From NCBI GenBank assembly GCA_008477525.1, contig SPDT01000006.1, positions 1,453,501 to 1,517,500 of the forward strand: a stretch of DNA of 64,000 nucleotides, read 5' to 3'. The DNA comes from Hypomyces perniciosus (Eukaryota > Ascomycota > Sordariomycetes > Hypocreales > Hypocreaceae). Below the pieces are notes generated by a model, which saw only the letters and a list, made by a program, of their open reading frames with translations, did not search any database and had not been told where the DNA came from. The translations under genes and the position numbers were made by a program. Of this stretch, positions 34,653-45,619 are shown piece by piece. Numbering within the stretch: position 1 is the stretch's first letter; the number at the start of each line of letters is the position of its first letter.

Positions 34653-36029
34653 ATGGCTCGCACACAAAAGTCACCCGTCTACGTCCTCGGCGTGGGCATG
34701 ACAAAGTTCGTCAAGCCCCGAGGCAAGGTCGACTACACCGAACTGGGCTTCGAAGCTGGCATCAAGGCTCTCCTAGACGCCCAGATCAACTACGACGACG
34801 TCGAACAGGGCATCGCTTGCTTCGCCTACGGGGACAGCACCTGTGGCCAGCGCGTCTTCTACGAGTTCGGCATGACACAGATTCCCATCTACAATGTCAA
34901 CAACAACTGCTCAACCGGCAGCACGGGTCTAGCCATGGCGCGCACGTTCGTGGCAAGCGGAGCGGCCGACTGCGTCATGGTCGTGGGCTTTGAGAAGATG
35001 AATCCGGGTAGCCTGCAGAACATCTGGAAGGATCGCGAGCGCCCGACGGGCACGACGATCAAGATGATGGCCGAGACTAGGGGTGTCACCAACTCGCCCG
35101 CCGCGGCGCAGATGTTTGGCAACGCTGGCCGCGAGTACATTGAAAAGTACGGCGCCAAACCTGAAGATTTCGCTGAGATTGCGCGCGTCAATCACGCCCA
35201 CTCGCCCAAGAACCCGTACTCGCAGTTCCAGGACGTGTACACACGCGAGCAGATCCTCGCATCGCCCGTGATCCACGAGCCCCTGACCAAGCTGCAGTGC
35301 TGCCCGACGTCAGATGGCGGCGCGGCGGCGATTCTGGTCTCGCAGGACTTCCTCGACGCTAGGCCGCATCTCAAGGCCCAGGCCATTGAGGTTGCAGGGC
35401 TGTGTCTCGCGACGGATGCGCCGAGCTTGTTCTCGCGCAGCGATATCGACTTGATGGGGTACGACATGACGCAACACGCGGTCAAGACGGCCATGGGCGA
35501 GGCAGGCATCACGCCGCAGGACGTTCAGGTCATCGAGCTGCACGACTGCTTCAGCGCCAACGAGATGGTGCTGATTGATGCCCTGGGCCTCAGCGAGAAG
35601 GGCAAGGCGCACGAGCTGGTGCGCCGCGGCGACATCACGTACGGGGGCAAGTATGTGATCAACCCATCCGGCGGGCTCATCTCCAAGGGCCATCCGCTAG
35701 GCGCGACGGGCATTGCGCAGTGCGCGGAGTTGGTGTGGCATCTCCGCGGCTGGGCGAACAACCGCGCAGTTCCTAACACCAGGTACTGTCTGCAGCACAA
35801 CCTGGGACTGGGCGGTGCGGCGGTGGTGGCAGTTTATCGGCGGGCAGATGGACAGCGTGCGCCGAGCATAGACTCAGAGACAGTGGGAAGGGCGAACGGG
35901 TTGGGCTACAATCCGGCGGTTGAGGCGAAGGGATTCACGGCTCAGCAGGCGGATAAGGTGCGTAGTAAAAAGGCGAGGAGTGAGTGGGCACTGCAGGATA
36001 CGCAGAAGAAGGTTGAGGCACGGTTCTAA
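34653..36029 (+). CDS. SCP2/SCPx-type thiolase (acetyl-CoA acyltransferase-like)
   Basis: Single exon, 458 aa from the ATG at 34653 (in-frame ATG also at 34635). The nucleophilic Cys lies in NNNCSTGSTGL (residue ~92), the catalytic His in ELHDCFSANEM, and the second Cys/His region in NPSGGLISKGHPLGATG, all in the usual order for SCP2-thiolases that cleave branched 3-ketoacyl-CoA. The final C-rich block CLQHNLGLGGAAVV is present. The C-terminal extension past the thiolase fold ends EARF, which is not a classical peroxisomal SKL signal. The gene is GC-rich relative to its flanks, as expected for a well-expressed metabolic gene. Peroxisomal beta-oxidation is likely but not shown. Confidence 0.9.
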   Translation: MARTQKSPVYVLGVGMTKFVKPRGKVDYTELGFEAGIKALLDAQINYDDVEQGIACFAYGDSTCGQRVFYEFGMTQIPIYNVNNNCSTGSTGLAMARTFVASGAADCVMVVGFEKMNPGSLQNIWKDRERPTGTTIKMMAETRGVTNSPAAAQMFGNAGREYIEKYGAKPEDFAEIARVNHAHSPKNPYSQFQDVYTREQILASPVIHEPLTKLQCCPTSDGGAAAILVSQDFLDARPHLKAQAIEVAGLCLATDAPSLFSRSDIDLMGYDMTQHAVKTAMGEAGITPQDVQVIELHDCFSANEMVLIDALGLSEKGKAHELVRRGDITYGGKYVINPSGGLISKGHPLGATGIAQCAELVWHLRGWANNRAVPNTRYCLQHNLGLGGAAVVAVYRRADGQRAPSIDSETVGRANGLGYNPAVEAKGFTAQQADKVRSKKARSEWALQDTQKKVEARF

Positions 36030-36401
36030 TAGTCGTGATAGTAGTATGGGATCTGGGATATGGTTTCTTGGAGATGCGGTTGTATGCTGATGAAACAAGA
36101 ACATTTTCTCTTCCAACAGATCGTTGTGCTAGAGGCCTGGGTATAGTCCTCGTTTATTGCATTATTTCGATGTGTATCCGGATCCTGTGGCCCAGAGTAC
36201 CATTCTCTCGTTTTCCATCATATTCCATGTACTCCGTAGAAAATGTTGCTCCTTGTCTGCGAGTAAACTCGAGACAACCAACCCGCGCCCTCAAGCCACA
36301 GAACAAAAGGGGCAGCACAGCCCGTGCGGCATTGCTTGGCCACGTCTGACCAACAACCACAACAGTTGCAACAGGAAGACCGCGCAAAGAGATCAAAATC
36401 C
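36030..36401. other. Intergenic spacer
   Basis: Thiolase 3' flank and promoter of the 2EXR gene. TACTCCGTA at about 36230. Nothing else seen. Confidence 0.5.
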
Positions 36402-37222
36402 ATGGCAGCATTCTCTCCGTTCAGTCGCCTCCCTCTCGAGGTGCGACTCCTCATATGGAGAGAGGCACTTCCTAAAGAGGATGATCCTCCAGCTGTCTAC
36501 ATGTACCACTGGAGATGGTCCAACCAATTCCTGGCCCGCCGCCTCCAGCGAAACCCAACTGTCGAGCGTCAGCCCTGCGTGCTGTGAGCGACTGGGCCCG
36601 CGCCAAAGGCTATGAACTGCGTCTGCGCCACGAGACGCAGGGCCACGTCCTTGTGCGACAAGTCGACCCCAGGCGCGATGTGTTCTATGTCGGGAACTAC
36701 GAGTGGGAGCAGGAGGTTTCAATGCTCGGCATGACCCCGGACGACGACGAGACCCACGACACCAACCGTGACATCAGAGACCTATTCGCAAGCATCGAGC
36801 GCCTGGCCATGCCGGTACTCATGGTGGAGGAATACACCGAGAAGCTGAATTGGGTGCTGCAGATGATGTCCAATCTCAAATCCGTGTTCCTCGTGTGGGA
36901 AGAGCTGCCGAAGATGCTTCACACCACCAAGGCGCCCCCGGGAGGGACCGGCCAGCCGCGGTGGGAGGCAGAGGTGCAGCCGCGATATGAACTGGAGCGC
37001 CTGGGCTCGGAACGGGACTGGCCGGACGAGGAGAGGCGGATAGAGATCGCTTCGGACGTTGACAAACATGTGGGCTGGATCAGGGGCAGCGTGTATGACA
37101 GCATGATGGAGTTTTACATGGGTTTGTCGACGGAGGAGCGTGAGCTTCCGGAGACGGTATGGGATGATGAGGTGGGAGATATAGTGATGGACTTTGCGCC
37201 TGTGAGGGTTATCACGAAGTGA
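36402..37222 (+). pseudogene. 2EXR-domain gene, apparently frameshifted
   Basis: From the ATG at 36402 the frame begins MAAFSPFSRLPLEVRLLIWREALP, a classic 2EXR start, but stops at 36593. The rest of the domain continues in another frame (CRASALRAVSDWARAKGYE, GHVLVRQVDPRRDVFYVG) to the stop at 37222. I tested the available GT donors against AG acceptors between 36440 and 36580, and none restores frame with a plausible intron length. The segment between the two halves is also shorter than in typical family members. An indel plus internal deletion, a sequencing error, or translation of the second part alone from the ATG at 36515 (235 aa) are all possible. 2EXR proteins have no assigned function. 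Confidence 0.65.
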
Positions 37223-37639
37223 GTGGAGGGTAGTCTTATCGGTCCGTTCTGAGATGGGCAGTGTTACACATCATCTGTCATATCTATATCTATATATATA
37301 TATTGTTGTACGAAGTAGCATGGGGAGTAGTGTCACGAAAACTTGCTCATTCAAGCTCCTTAATTATAGTATATTATTACGAGTAGTACTACTCCTAATA
37401 CTCCGTAGCTCCCCCGCTAGCGGCAGAATATCCGAGTACTCGTACAAGTTAAAAATATATCTAAATAGCTAAATTACAATATTTAGGCTATGTATTATAT
37501 AATTTTAAATATTTCCTATCCTATAGCTGTTGGGGGGTCAAAGTTGGGCAAAAATCTCCCCATACAAATTAGTAGTAGTAGGTATAGGAAAAATTGTGAA
37601 GGGGTGGTCGCAGACTTTTGAGACCCTACTACACGAAGT
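37223..37639. other. AT-rich spacer next to transposon remnant
   Basis: Low-complexity AT-rich DNA with a (TATATC)/(TA) microsatellite at about 37268-37305 and TACTCCGTA near 37398. The left end of the mariner remnant lies somewhere near 37520-37640. Confidence 0.5.
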
Positions 37640-38527
37640 ACCTCTGCTAGCCATTTCAGCAGCAGTTGTAGCAGCATAATGGGCAGGGGCATTATCTTGC
37701 ATGAATCGATGCCCTGGATGCATTTGAATCCAGCCATGAATCAAAGGAATAACGCGTTCGCAATAGCGTTCAGAATTAATTGTACCCCATTCCTTTTCCT
37801 AGAATAAAGCAGGTCCTTTACCAGCTTAGCCAGAAAAGCTGCCCCAGAACATCTATCCGCCCTTGCGTTGATGCCGTTCGATGATATAAGTTGGATCAAG
37901 CTCTTTGCTAGGTTTCCTTGTGACCCAAGTCTTTGTATGCCTTCCAGGTTGAACCCAGGTCTCGTCAGACCATAATTCGAGATTCCATTGATCGATAGTC
38001 CAATCCCGATTGTCTAGGGCCCATTAAAGGCGAAGTTATCGATTCTTTTCGGAAATAAGGGGTTTTGCTGTTGCAACATGACGTTTATAGCCAAGCTTCC
38101 GTAATGTATAACGAATACAGTATTCGCCAACGTTATCCCAGCCTAGGGCTTGAGGAATTAAATGCAATGGCATTCGTTGGTTAGCCGTGCTAGCTGTGAT
38201 GAATTCAATCAGCTCAGCAATTTGGGCTGCAGTCAATTTGCTAGGGCGGCCGCTGCGTTGTTTTGGCGTTTCTGAATGTGATATTGCCCATCGAACTTGA
38301 TCAATAGATAAGTTTAGTTGTTGCCCAATCGCGGTTTGTGTGTGGCCAAGTCGATGCATCATCTTAACATCTCGTCTTTGATCGCGGGTTGTATCTGATC
38401 GTCGTCGAGGCACGCGTTCGGCTTCCATATCGGCTGGAATAACGGGAACCGGCTGGAATAGCTGGATTGAATGCTGTTGAAAGGGGGAAACGCGAAGAGC
38501 GCGAAGAACGTGTCTGACAACCTTCAA
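37640..38527 (-). mobile_element. Degenerate Tc1/mariner-type transposase remnant
   Basis: Read on the minus strand. The N-terminal half is an open frame (38527-38036) with a helix-turn-helix pair: RDVKMMHRLGHTQTAIGQQL and RSGRPSKLTAAQIAELIEF. It is followed, across at least one frameshift and three stop codons, by the catalytic block (LELWSDETWVQPGRH, the first Asp), MFWGSFSG and FMQDNAPAHYA (the second Asp). Similarity ends near 37640 before the third acidic residue, so the copy is 3'-truncated as well as broken. It cannot encode an active enzyme. The right terminal repeat is not certain; a hairpin lies just beyond at 38540-38588. Confidence 0.85.
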
Positions 38528-38539
38528 AAGTTACGGCAA

Positions 38540-38588
38540 AAAGGCACCCTTGCGAGGCATTTGTCCAGGGCCTAGCAAGGGTGCCTTT
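38540..38588. repeat. Perfect 14-bp inverted repeat (hairpin)
   Basis: AAAGGCACCCTTGC at 38540-38553 and its exact reverse complement at 38575-38588 flank a 21-nt loop. It lies beside the mariner remnant and may be a terminal-repeat rearrangement, a tiny nested element or a structured transcript end. Confidence 0.8.
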
Positions 38589-38749
38589 GTACCTCGATGA
38601 GCGTTTATAACGGATTTTCCTCCGTGCACTGGCCGATTGACAACTCCGTTCAGATCTCGGGCCCTGTCGGTACCAGCCCCGCCGTGACCACTTACCCCGG
38701 GGACCTCGTAATATATTATTATATGTCAAGATTACTTCGTAGATGTTCT

Positions 38750-39129
38750 AAATCATGTCCATTATTAATATCCGAGCTGTTTCGGCAACACTGGAACTAG
38801 GGCGTTGAGCAAGTTTCATCTCAGGCTGAGCAAATTTCGCGGGGTTCTAAATAATTCGGAGGCCAGAGAGGAGAGGGATGTCGTGATTGTGGCACAATTC
38901 CCGCTTCCGCGGCTTGCGACAGCTTCCATTAGATCATTATTAAGCGGACTCGGCTTCTCTTGTCACTGTCATCATTTCTTCTGTCAGCATAGATAAAGAG
39001 ACGCATTTTCCTCCTTCTTACCTTGCACTGAAGAATAAGCAAACCCGAACTACTACTACTCCTACCTACCACGTCTCTCAGAAATCACCCCGCAATCTAT
39101 ACCTCTTCGCACCATCATCATCTGTCAAA
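38750..39129. other. Intergenic, ATX1 promoter
   Basis: About 380 bp upstream of ATX1. A CT/CA-rich leader (39005-39128) ends in a favourable AAAATGG start context. No copper-regulatory element could be assigned by eye. Confidence 0.45.
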
Positions 39130-39487
39130 ATGGCCGACACGCACACCTACGAGTTCAACGTCACCATGAGCTGCGGCGGCTGCTCTGGCGCCATCGACCG
39201 CGTCCTCAAGAAGCTCGACGGTATGTCTCTCTGTGTCTCAAGCATGGGCGCGATCCGCTCGCTTTGCAGCGCAGCGCAGTGCATTACAACGCAGTGCAGC
39301 ATCTGACTGACCACGTTTCGCAGGCGTCGACAGCTACGAGGTCTCTCTGGAGAACCAGACCGCCAAGGTCGTCACCGCGCTGCCCTACGAGACGGTCCTC
39401 GAGAAGATTGCCAAGACGGGCAAGAAGATCAACTCTGCCACGGCTGACGGCGTTACAAAGTCTGTTGAGGTTCCAGCTGCTGCTTAA
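39130..39487 (+). CDS. atx1: Atx1-type copper chaperone
   Basis: Two exons, 39130-39220 and 39324-39487 (103-nt intron, phase 1), 84 aa, usual for the family. The metal-binding motif MSCGGC (MXCXXC form) sits at residues ~13-18 in the first loop of the HMA fold, followed by the helix SGAIDRVLKKL. The second exon gives SYEVSLENQTAKVV and the lysine-rich end TGKKINSA that contacts the P-type ATPase. It carries Cu(I) from the plasma membrane to the Ccc2 ATPase in the Golgi. Confidence 0.94.
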
Positions 39488-41302
39488 AGAGACACAAGCA
39501 ATGGTGGGGGTAGAGTAGGGGGAGGAGAATAGATGGGATTCCCGGTGTTTTCTTTGGCAGGGCGAGCGATTGCTTCTGATGAGATTACGAATCTTGCTCT
39601 TTGCACTCGGTCAGACAGATGAACTTCAATACATTGTTTTACGCAACTGCATCTCGATTCGAACCTCTTCATTTGCATGAAATCTGATAGGCTATGCTAT
39701 CGGCCGTTGTCCGTCCGTGTCCAACGTAAGGCGTCTTGCTCCTGTCCTGTAGCATCTTGATGGAGATGATGATAGCCAAGGATTTGGGCTACCCACTTTC
39801 ATCAAACACGCAATCCTAGATGGAAAAAAATAGGCGATCTTGGCTGATCTTCTCCTTATCATGATCGTCAGTGAAGCGCCTTTTAACTTCACGCACCCTA
39901 GGACGGTTATGAGAAACAAACCAGGGTATGCATGCACCTCAAACTGTGCATTGCGCTATTCGAGTAAAGATAGATAAAAGAATTAACTTTTTTTTTCTTT
40001 TTTCCGAAAGACCGAGCTAGAATCTTGATCCGCTCGAGCGAAGGTCGGCCGGATCTCTATTCATCGGAGAAACGGGGCGCATCCATAGGATTGGTGTGGT
40101 CGTACTCTGAACGGAGGCTCCGTATGCGCATGTAAGTCGAGGGCGCTGAGCAAACAGGGGGCGGCAGCGGAGGGGCGCGGATGCGATGATCGTAAGATCG
40201 AAGATGGGGAGATGATATCCCGTAGCGTTGACGATGGCGAAAACTTTAAGCATTCACGAAAGCTGAGGTAAATACCTAATGTTCTTGATATCGTGCCATT
40301 GTTGCTTTGTAGTTATTTCTGTTTCATCAGATATCATCATGATATGTCTACGTCATCTCTTCTCGTAGAGGCAATTCATCAAGGAAGTATCTACGACGTA
40401 CTTCGTACGGAGTACAGGTACGGACTTCCCCACCTCATCCTCAGCTGTTCGACTTAATCCCTGCACTTCTCCCCATTTCCATCTTTGCCCATCATTCTTC
40501 AAGCCATCCACCTGGGAGGAGCTCTGTCTCTTGGCTGCCGAGTAGAGATATCTTAATAATGCGGATTGCGGACGAACACCAAGAGGCCGATGGTTTCCAC
40601 TGCTATCGCCGCGTCTCCGTCATAACTGCATGCTATCAACGCCCTTCAACGCCCTCTATGAACATGAACAATATGTACTGCGCCTATGCATAGAAGCAAA
40701 AGGATGACGTGGGGAAGATGCATGCAAACCAGGGTTGGCAGAGCCGAGGGCGAAAGGACAAGAGGAGTATGTACACACACATCTGTACAAAGTATATACA
40801 GGTCAAAAGGGGTGTGTGTGTGAGAGTGAGTGAGTGAGTGTCTGAACGTAGGAAGGTTTATCCATCTCAGGTGATGGCCTCTAATGGCATGGCATGATAT
40901 AACATGTAATCGCGCAGCCACCTGAGATTAGTAGGCTGGCTTTCCCGCCTCGCCTCGAGACGCACATCTGCAGTGTCCCGATTGGATCCCATCAGCCCTC
41001 GACTTGGCGTTCTACATCTAAGCTTTTCGCCTGGAATAGACCCATTTGTACTTCGTAATCGACTGACGATACGCAACCCCATACACCCCATACACCCCTT
41101 TGGGTCAAAGCCTGTTTTGTGTGAGAATGTGTGTTCAAGTGAGTGTCCTCGTCTATAAAGCCAACTGCTCATCCCCCCTTTCCCGTCGAATCTGTCCCTC
41201 ACATTCAAACATTCAATCCCAGCACTCAATTAGCTGCTATAACACCACCAATTCTCTTTCATGTCTTTGACACAGCTCCAAACAACACCAACTTCTATCA
41301 AA
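39488..41302. other. Intergenic region, 1.8 kb
   Basis: No supported gene. Contains TACTTCGTACGGAGTA at 40399-40414, TACTTCGTA at 41049-41057 and a GT/GAGT simple repeat at about 40811-40841. The last ~150 bp are a CA/CT-rich leader typical of highly expressed glycolytic genes, upstream of the alcohol dehydrogenase. Confidence 0.5.
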
Positions 41303-42429
41303 ATGGGCAGCATCGATACTCTCCCCACCGAGCAATGGGCGCAGGTTGTCGAGAAGACAGGCGGACGTACGTCTTACTTCCCTCTCCATCGTAACTCGAA
41401 AGTCCAATGCTGACCTTTATCTCTATAGCTGTTGTCTACAAGAGGATTCCCGTTCAGAAGCCTGGCCCTGATGAGGTCCTAATCAATGTCAAGTACTCTG
41501 GCGTCTGCCACACCGATCTCCACGCCATGCTGGGTGACTGGCCCATTGATACCAAACTCCCTCTGGTCGGCGGCCATGAGGGTGCTGGTGTAGTTGTTGC
41601 CCGTGGCGAGCTTGTCAAGGACGTTGAGATTGGCGATCACGCTGGTATCAAGTGGCTCAACGGCTCATGCCTCAGCTGCTCCTACTGCCAGACCAGTGAT
41701 GAGCCCCTCTGCTCCAAGGCCCTTTGCTCCGGCTACACTGTCGACGGTTCTTTCCAACAATACGCCATTGCTAAGGCTGCCCATATCGCTCGCATCCCCA
41801 AGGAGTGCGACCTTGAGGCCGTTTCCCCTATCCTCTGCGCCGGTATCACCGTCTACAAGGGCCTGAAGGAGTCCGCCGTCCGCCCAGGTCAGTTCGTTGC
41901 CATTGTTGGCGCTGGCGGTGGTCTCGGCAGCATCGCCATTCAGTATGCCAAAGCCATGGGTCTGCACACCATCGCCATCGACGGCGGCGATGAGAAGCGC
42001 GACCTGTGCCTCAGCCTCGGTGCCACTACCTTTGTCGATTTCCAGACCTCCAAGGACCTCGTCGCCGAGGTCAAGGCTGCCACCCCCGACGGCCTTGGGC
42101 CTCACGCTGCTCTGCTCGTCGCCGTCCAAGAGAAGCCCTTCCAGCAGGCCACTCAGTACCTCCGTCCGCGAGGCACTGTTGTCTGCATCGGCTTGCCCGC
42201 CAATGCCTTTATCCGCGCTCCCGTCTTCGACACTGTTTTCCGCATGATCAACATCAAGGGCAGCTACGTTGGCAACCGTGCCGACACTGCCGAGGCTCTT
42301 GAGTTCTACCGGAGAGGTCTGATCAAGGTCCCCTATAAGACTGTTGGCTTGAGTCAGCTCCAGGAGGTCTACCAGTTGATGCATGAGAACAAGATTGTTG
42401 GCCGCTATGTTGTGGACACAAGTAAATAA
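41303..42429 (+). CDS. adh1: Zinc-dependent alcohol dehydrogenase
   Basis: Two exons, 41303-41366 and 41429-42429 (62-nt intron, phase 1), 354 aa. Catalytic zinc ligands lie in [16 protein letters not shown] and GGHEGAGVV; the structural zinc Cys quartet is in [15 protein letters not shown]. The NAD site is [15 protein letters not shown] followed by the acidic TIAIDGG that favours NAD over NADP. The protein is close to fungal cytosolic ADH1/ADH3-type ethanol dehydrogenases, which interconvert ethanol and acetaldehyde; the start [21 protein letters not shown] fits the family. No mitochondrial presequence is seen. Strong C-ending codon bias suggests high expression. The gene symbol is a family-level guess. 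Confidence 0.93.
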
Positions 42430-42963
42430 AAAAGCAAAAGGAAAAAAACTTACTAGCATGTAACAAGATTGGAATAGAATGAAAAGAGATTGGCTTGGGC
42501 GGTGTTGTGGTGACTGGTTGGAAGACTCTCTGTTGTTATGATAAAGCAGGATGAAATAGAAAAAGTGATTGAGATGGCAATATGGAGCTCTGGCCTGAAT
42601 AATTGCCTTGCCGCTGTATCTTTAACAGGTAATGACATGACTGATTATCCTCGAGTCCCTAATCGCCTTATAGTGAGTGATGTCCTTCACGCCTTCTTAG
42701 CCTCATGATTGGGAATATCAAGACCATCTGGTGAAACGGCTTTCTTTCACCAGGTGGTTTAGCACTCATCGCCCTCTGGCCATTTGATAAATCGCTCAAC
42801 AATTGTCATTTTATTCTACCGCCACATAACTCCCCGGCGTCCAGCACTCACCAAGTTGGACCGTTTATCAAGAATGTGGTACATATATAATGTTAATTTG
42901 AGTAAGAAGTCATAAAGAGACCCGATGTGTCGCGTCTTTTTCACTGCCGCCATGTCCATATCT
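42430..42963. other. Intergenic, convergent 3' ends
   Basis: About 530 bp between the converging ADH and ARP3 genes. ACCAGGTGGTTT-like and CATCTGGTGAAA sequences near 42725-42765 form a weak inverted repeat (CATCTGGTGAAA/TTTCACCAGGTG) that could act at transcript ends. No gene. Confidence 0.45.
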
Positions 42964-44605
42964 TTACGAGCCACCTGGTCCACCCAGGAGAGCGAATCTC
43001 CGAACAATGCTGGGTCCATATTCTTGGTACTGGATACAATGTTAGTGGTCTTGTCATTTCGTGGCCGTGTTAGTGGATCACGCACCTCTGCCTTGGTATG
43101 GCAGTAAGATCGGAACTCGGGCGTCTGGCCGAGCAGACTGCCACCGAACCAAGGACCGTGTCGCTGCCTCTTGTGTGTAATGACCTGGACATCCACGCCA
43201 CCACTCCGTGCTCCGCCGCTACGCTTCTCGCTAGCCTGGATTCTGGCATCCACTAGCAGCTTGATGTCTCGCTGTAACCGTCTTCCAAAGTCCTTGTAGA
43301 GAGTGCTTCCACCGGACAGCACAATGTTCTTGTACAAGCCTCGTCGGACGTCAATGGGGGACTGCTGAATGACGTTATCCACAACAACGGGAAGTGGGGT
43401 CAGGAAGTCGGAAGTGTAGATCTCGGGGTTGAAGAAGATCTCAGGGGCCAGGAAGCGTTCGTAGCCGACATCAACGGTGACCTGTCGGCCGCCGGGCTGG
43501 GTCACAACATGCTTGGCAAAACGGCTTCGATCGCGGTCGTACCGAGCGAATTCCTTGACAATGTCGGGGCAGACGTAGCAATACTCCTCCTTGATCTCCT
43601 GGGCCGTCTTCAGCGATGAGTCGGGCTCGCCACGGTCTCGGAGAAGGGACTGCACGAAATACGTGATGTCTCGGCCGGCAACCGGAATTGACTTGATGGA
43701 GGACCCAATAACGTATCCCTCGGCGACGGGAATGACGTGTGTAACACCATCACCAGAATCGATAACAGTTCCAGTCAAGGACCGATCCGACACCTTGGAA
43801 GATGTCCACGAGGCTGCCAGAGCAAGAACAGCCTGCACCGCAATGTACATGCCAGCGCAGTTGAAGGACTCGAAGAAGATTTCGGCCGTGTTTTCTCGGT
43901 TCTCGGGCGGGTTCAGCGGCTGGCTAATGTTAACAGAGTAGGCTCCTTCTTGATTCATGTTGCAGGCGCGCTTACGGGTTCGGTGAGGAGAAAGTAGTGG
44001 TCTTCAGGCTCAACTCTCAGGTACTTGAAGATGGAGTTTGACCAGAATCGCTCCATATGATCCTGGGGTCGTTAGCTAGTGTCGAGCACACTCGATGTTC
44101 CAAGTGCCTACCCAGTTTTCAATTTGGCCGTGGCGGATGGGGTAGTGAAGGCCATATCCAGGTCCGCCAGCGGCGCTGATGGCCTCATCGCCGATGTAAA
44201 AGTCCAGATCCTCCGTTCCCCTCTTCGCACTTAGGTGACTGCCAGGTCCGGCACCTCCGGTGAGGAATGAAGGCTTGTTGGCAACGGCTGGACGTCCTGA
44301 TCCCGATCCACCGCTTCCTCCACCAGCACCCGACTTTGTCGCAATGGCGGTAGGGAAGACGAACGACGGCGAGTCATTTCCAGCGAAGCCTGGGAGAAAG
44401 TCAGCGGGTATGCTTTCGATAGATATGAGGCTGGAAGCCTAGGGGATGGTCGTACCGAGCTTGGAGAAACCCGTGCCGCTGTGAGGGTGTCGAGTTAGCT
44501 ACGATCGTGGTCTCGTCACCGCACATGAGAGGACCCATAAGCCCATAAGGGGAGGGATGGATTGACGTACTTGTCCATGACAACGGCGGGAGTTTGGTTC
44601 GCCAT
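42964..44605 (-). CDS. arp3: Actin-related protein 3 (Arp2/3 complex)
   Basis: Six exons: 44605-44571, 44478-44456 (23 nt), 44389-44112, 44062-43976, 43919-43086, 43029-42964; 440 aa. It starts [25 protein letters not shown], the actin-fold phosphate-1 loop. A Gly/Ser-rich fungal insert follows (about residues 45-75), then [36 protein letters not shown] (phosphate-2) and [14 protein letters not shown]. It ends [21 protein letters not shown], encoded by the short last exon. Arp3 is one of the two actin-like subunits that seed branched filaments. All six junctions keep frame and give family residues across each splice. Confidence 0.95.
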
Positions 44606-45619
44606 GATTGCAGATGCGGCTGACAGCGCACGCAGGAACGTCCGGAATCGTAGGCGTGAAGCTTCGAAGGTGACGAAGTCGAGAGCAATGGACGTGCGTC
44701 GCCCGAAAGCTGTTGACTTGGAGAGAGTGGGGGGAGAGGATGCGATACGTACGTATGTGCCTGAGATGGTGTTAAAGCTCCAGCCTCCAGGTGTTCTGAC
44801 AAAGCCACAAGCCCCGCCACAACGCCAGCCAGCCAATGCACTTAACGGGGCATTTGATATCCATACCTTATCCAGTCCATACCGACGTCATTTGGCTCTT
44901 CAAGACCGTTTTACCATGTATGTACTGACTGGTCTGTATAGCTTCTAGTATCTGCCATTCACGTCAATTTATAGCAGCGGGATGCATAATAGAGTGCTTC
45001 TACCCGCCATTGCAAGCTGACTGCTGCGTGAATATCCCTCCTATGGATAAGTGAAGATGTCAGCAAGCCCAAATCAAATATCTTTCAAAAGAGAGGAGGT
45101 CAGGAGAAGTCGGTCTAAAAACAGCTTTCGCGTTTCATCATGGAAGGAGTTGCTTACAAGATGTGAACCAGGCCCCAAAGCCCAAGTCACTGCCTACCGC
45201 TTCAATGCCCAGATGGCCTGACTTAGACCCAGTCACTGCATCATTTTAGAACACGCCTGCTCTCTATCTACGGCCTCTTACCACGAGCTCGGCCCTGAGG
45301 CAAAAGAAAAGGCTCTCCATGCTTACCTGCCTCGTGCGTGAGCTGTGTGTGAATTGCGAAGTCGCCGTGGCTCGCAAGGCGACTGCATTCTGTCACTCGG
45401 CAGAACGAGGGCGGTGACATCAACTCTTGTCAGGACAACTTCATAAACCAATCCGTCGCCTCACTCAGCTCTCTGTTCCTCTCCTCCATAGGGAGTTCTC
45501 CAACCAACCGCCCTAAACTCCCGCACCTCTGCTCTCGTTTCCGCACGCCGTTTAGCAACCCCAGTTTATCGTTTTGTTGTATTCTTTATGGACCCAATCT
45601 CTCCAGCCCAGATCAAAGC
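44606..45619. other. Intergenic region, divergent promoters
   Basis: About 1 kb between ARP3 and the taspase-like gene. Nothing beyond ordinary promoter-like sequence is seen. Confidence 0.45.

Noticed and set aside
30288..36029. Secondary-metabolite gene cluster (regulator, NmrA, thiolase)
   Set aside because: No backbone enzyme (PKS, NRPS, terpene synthase) is present, and the genes are of general types.
41665..42459. 264-codon minus frame opposite ADH
   Set aside because: It is a mirror frame caused by strong codon bias in the ADH gene.
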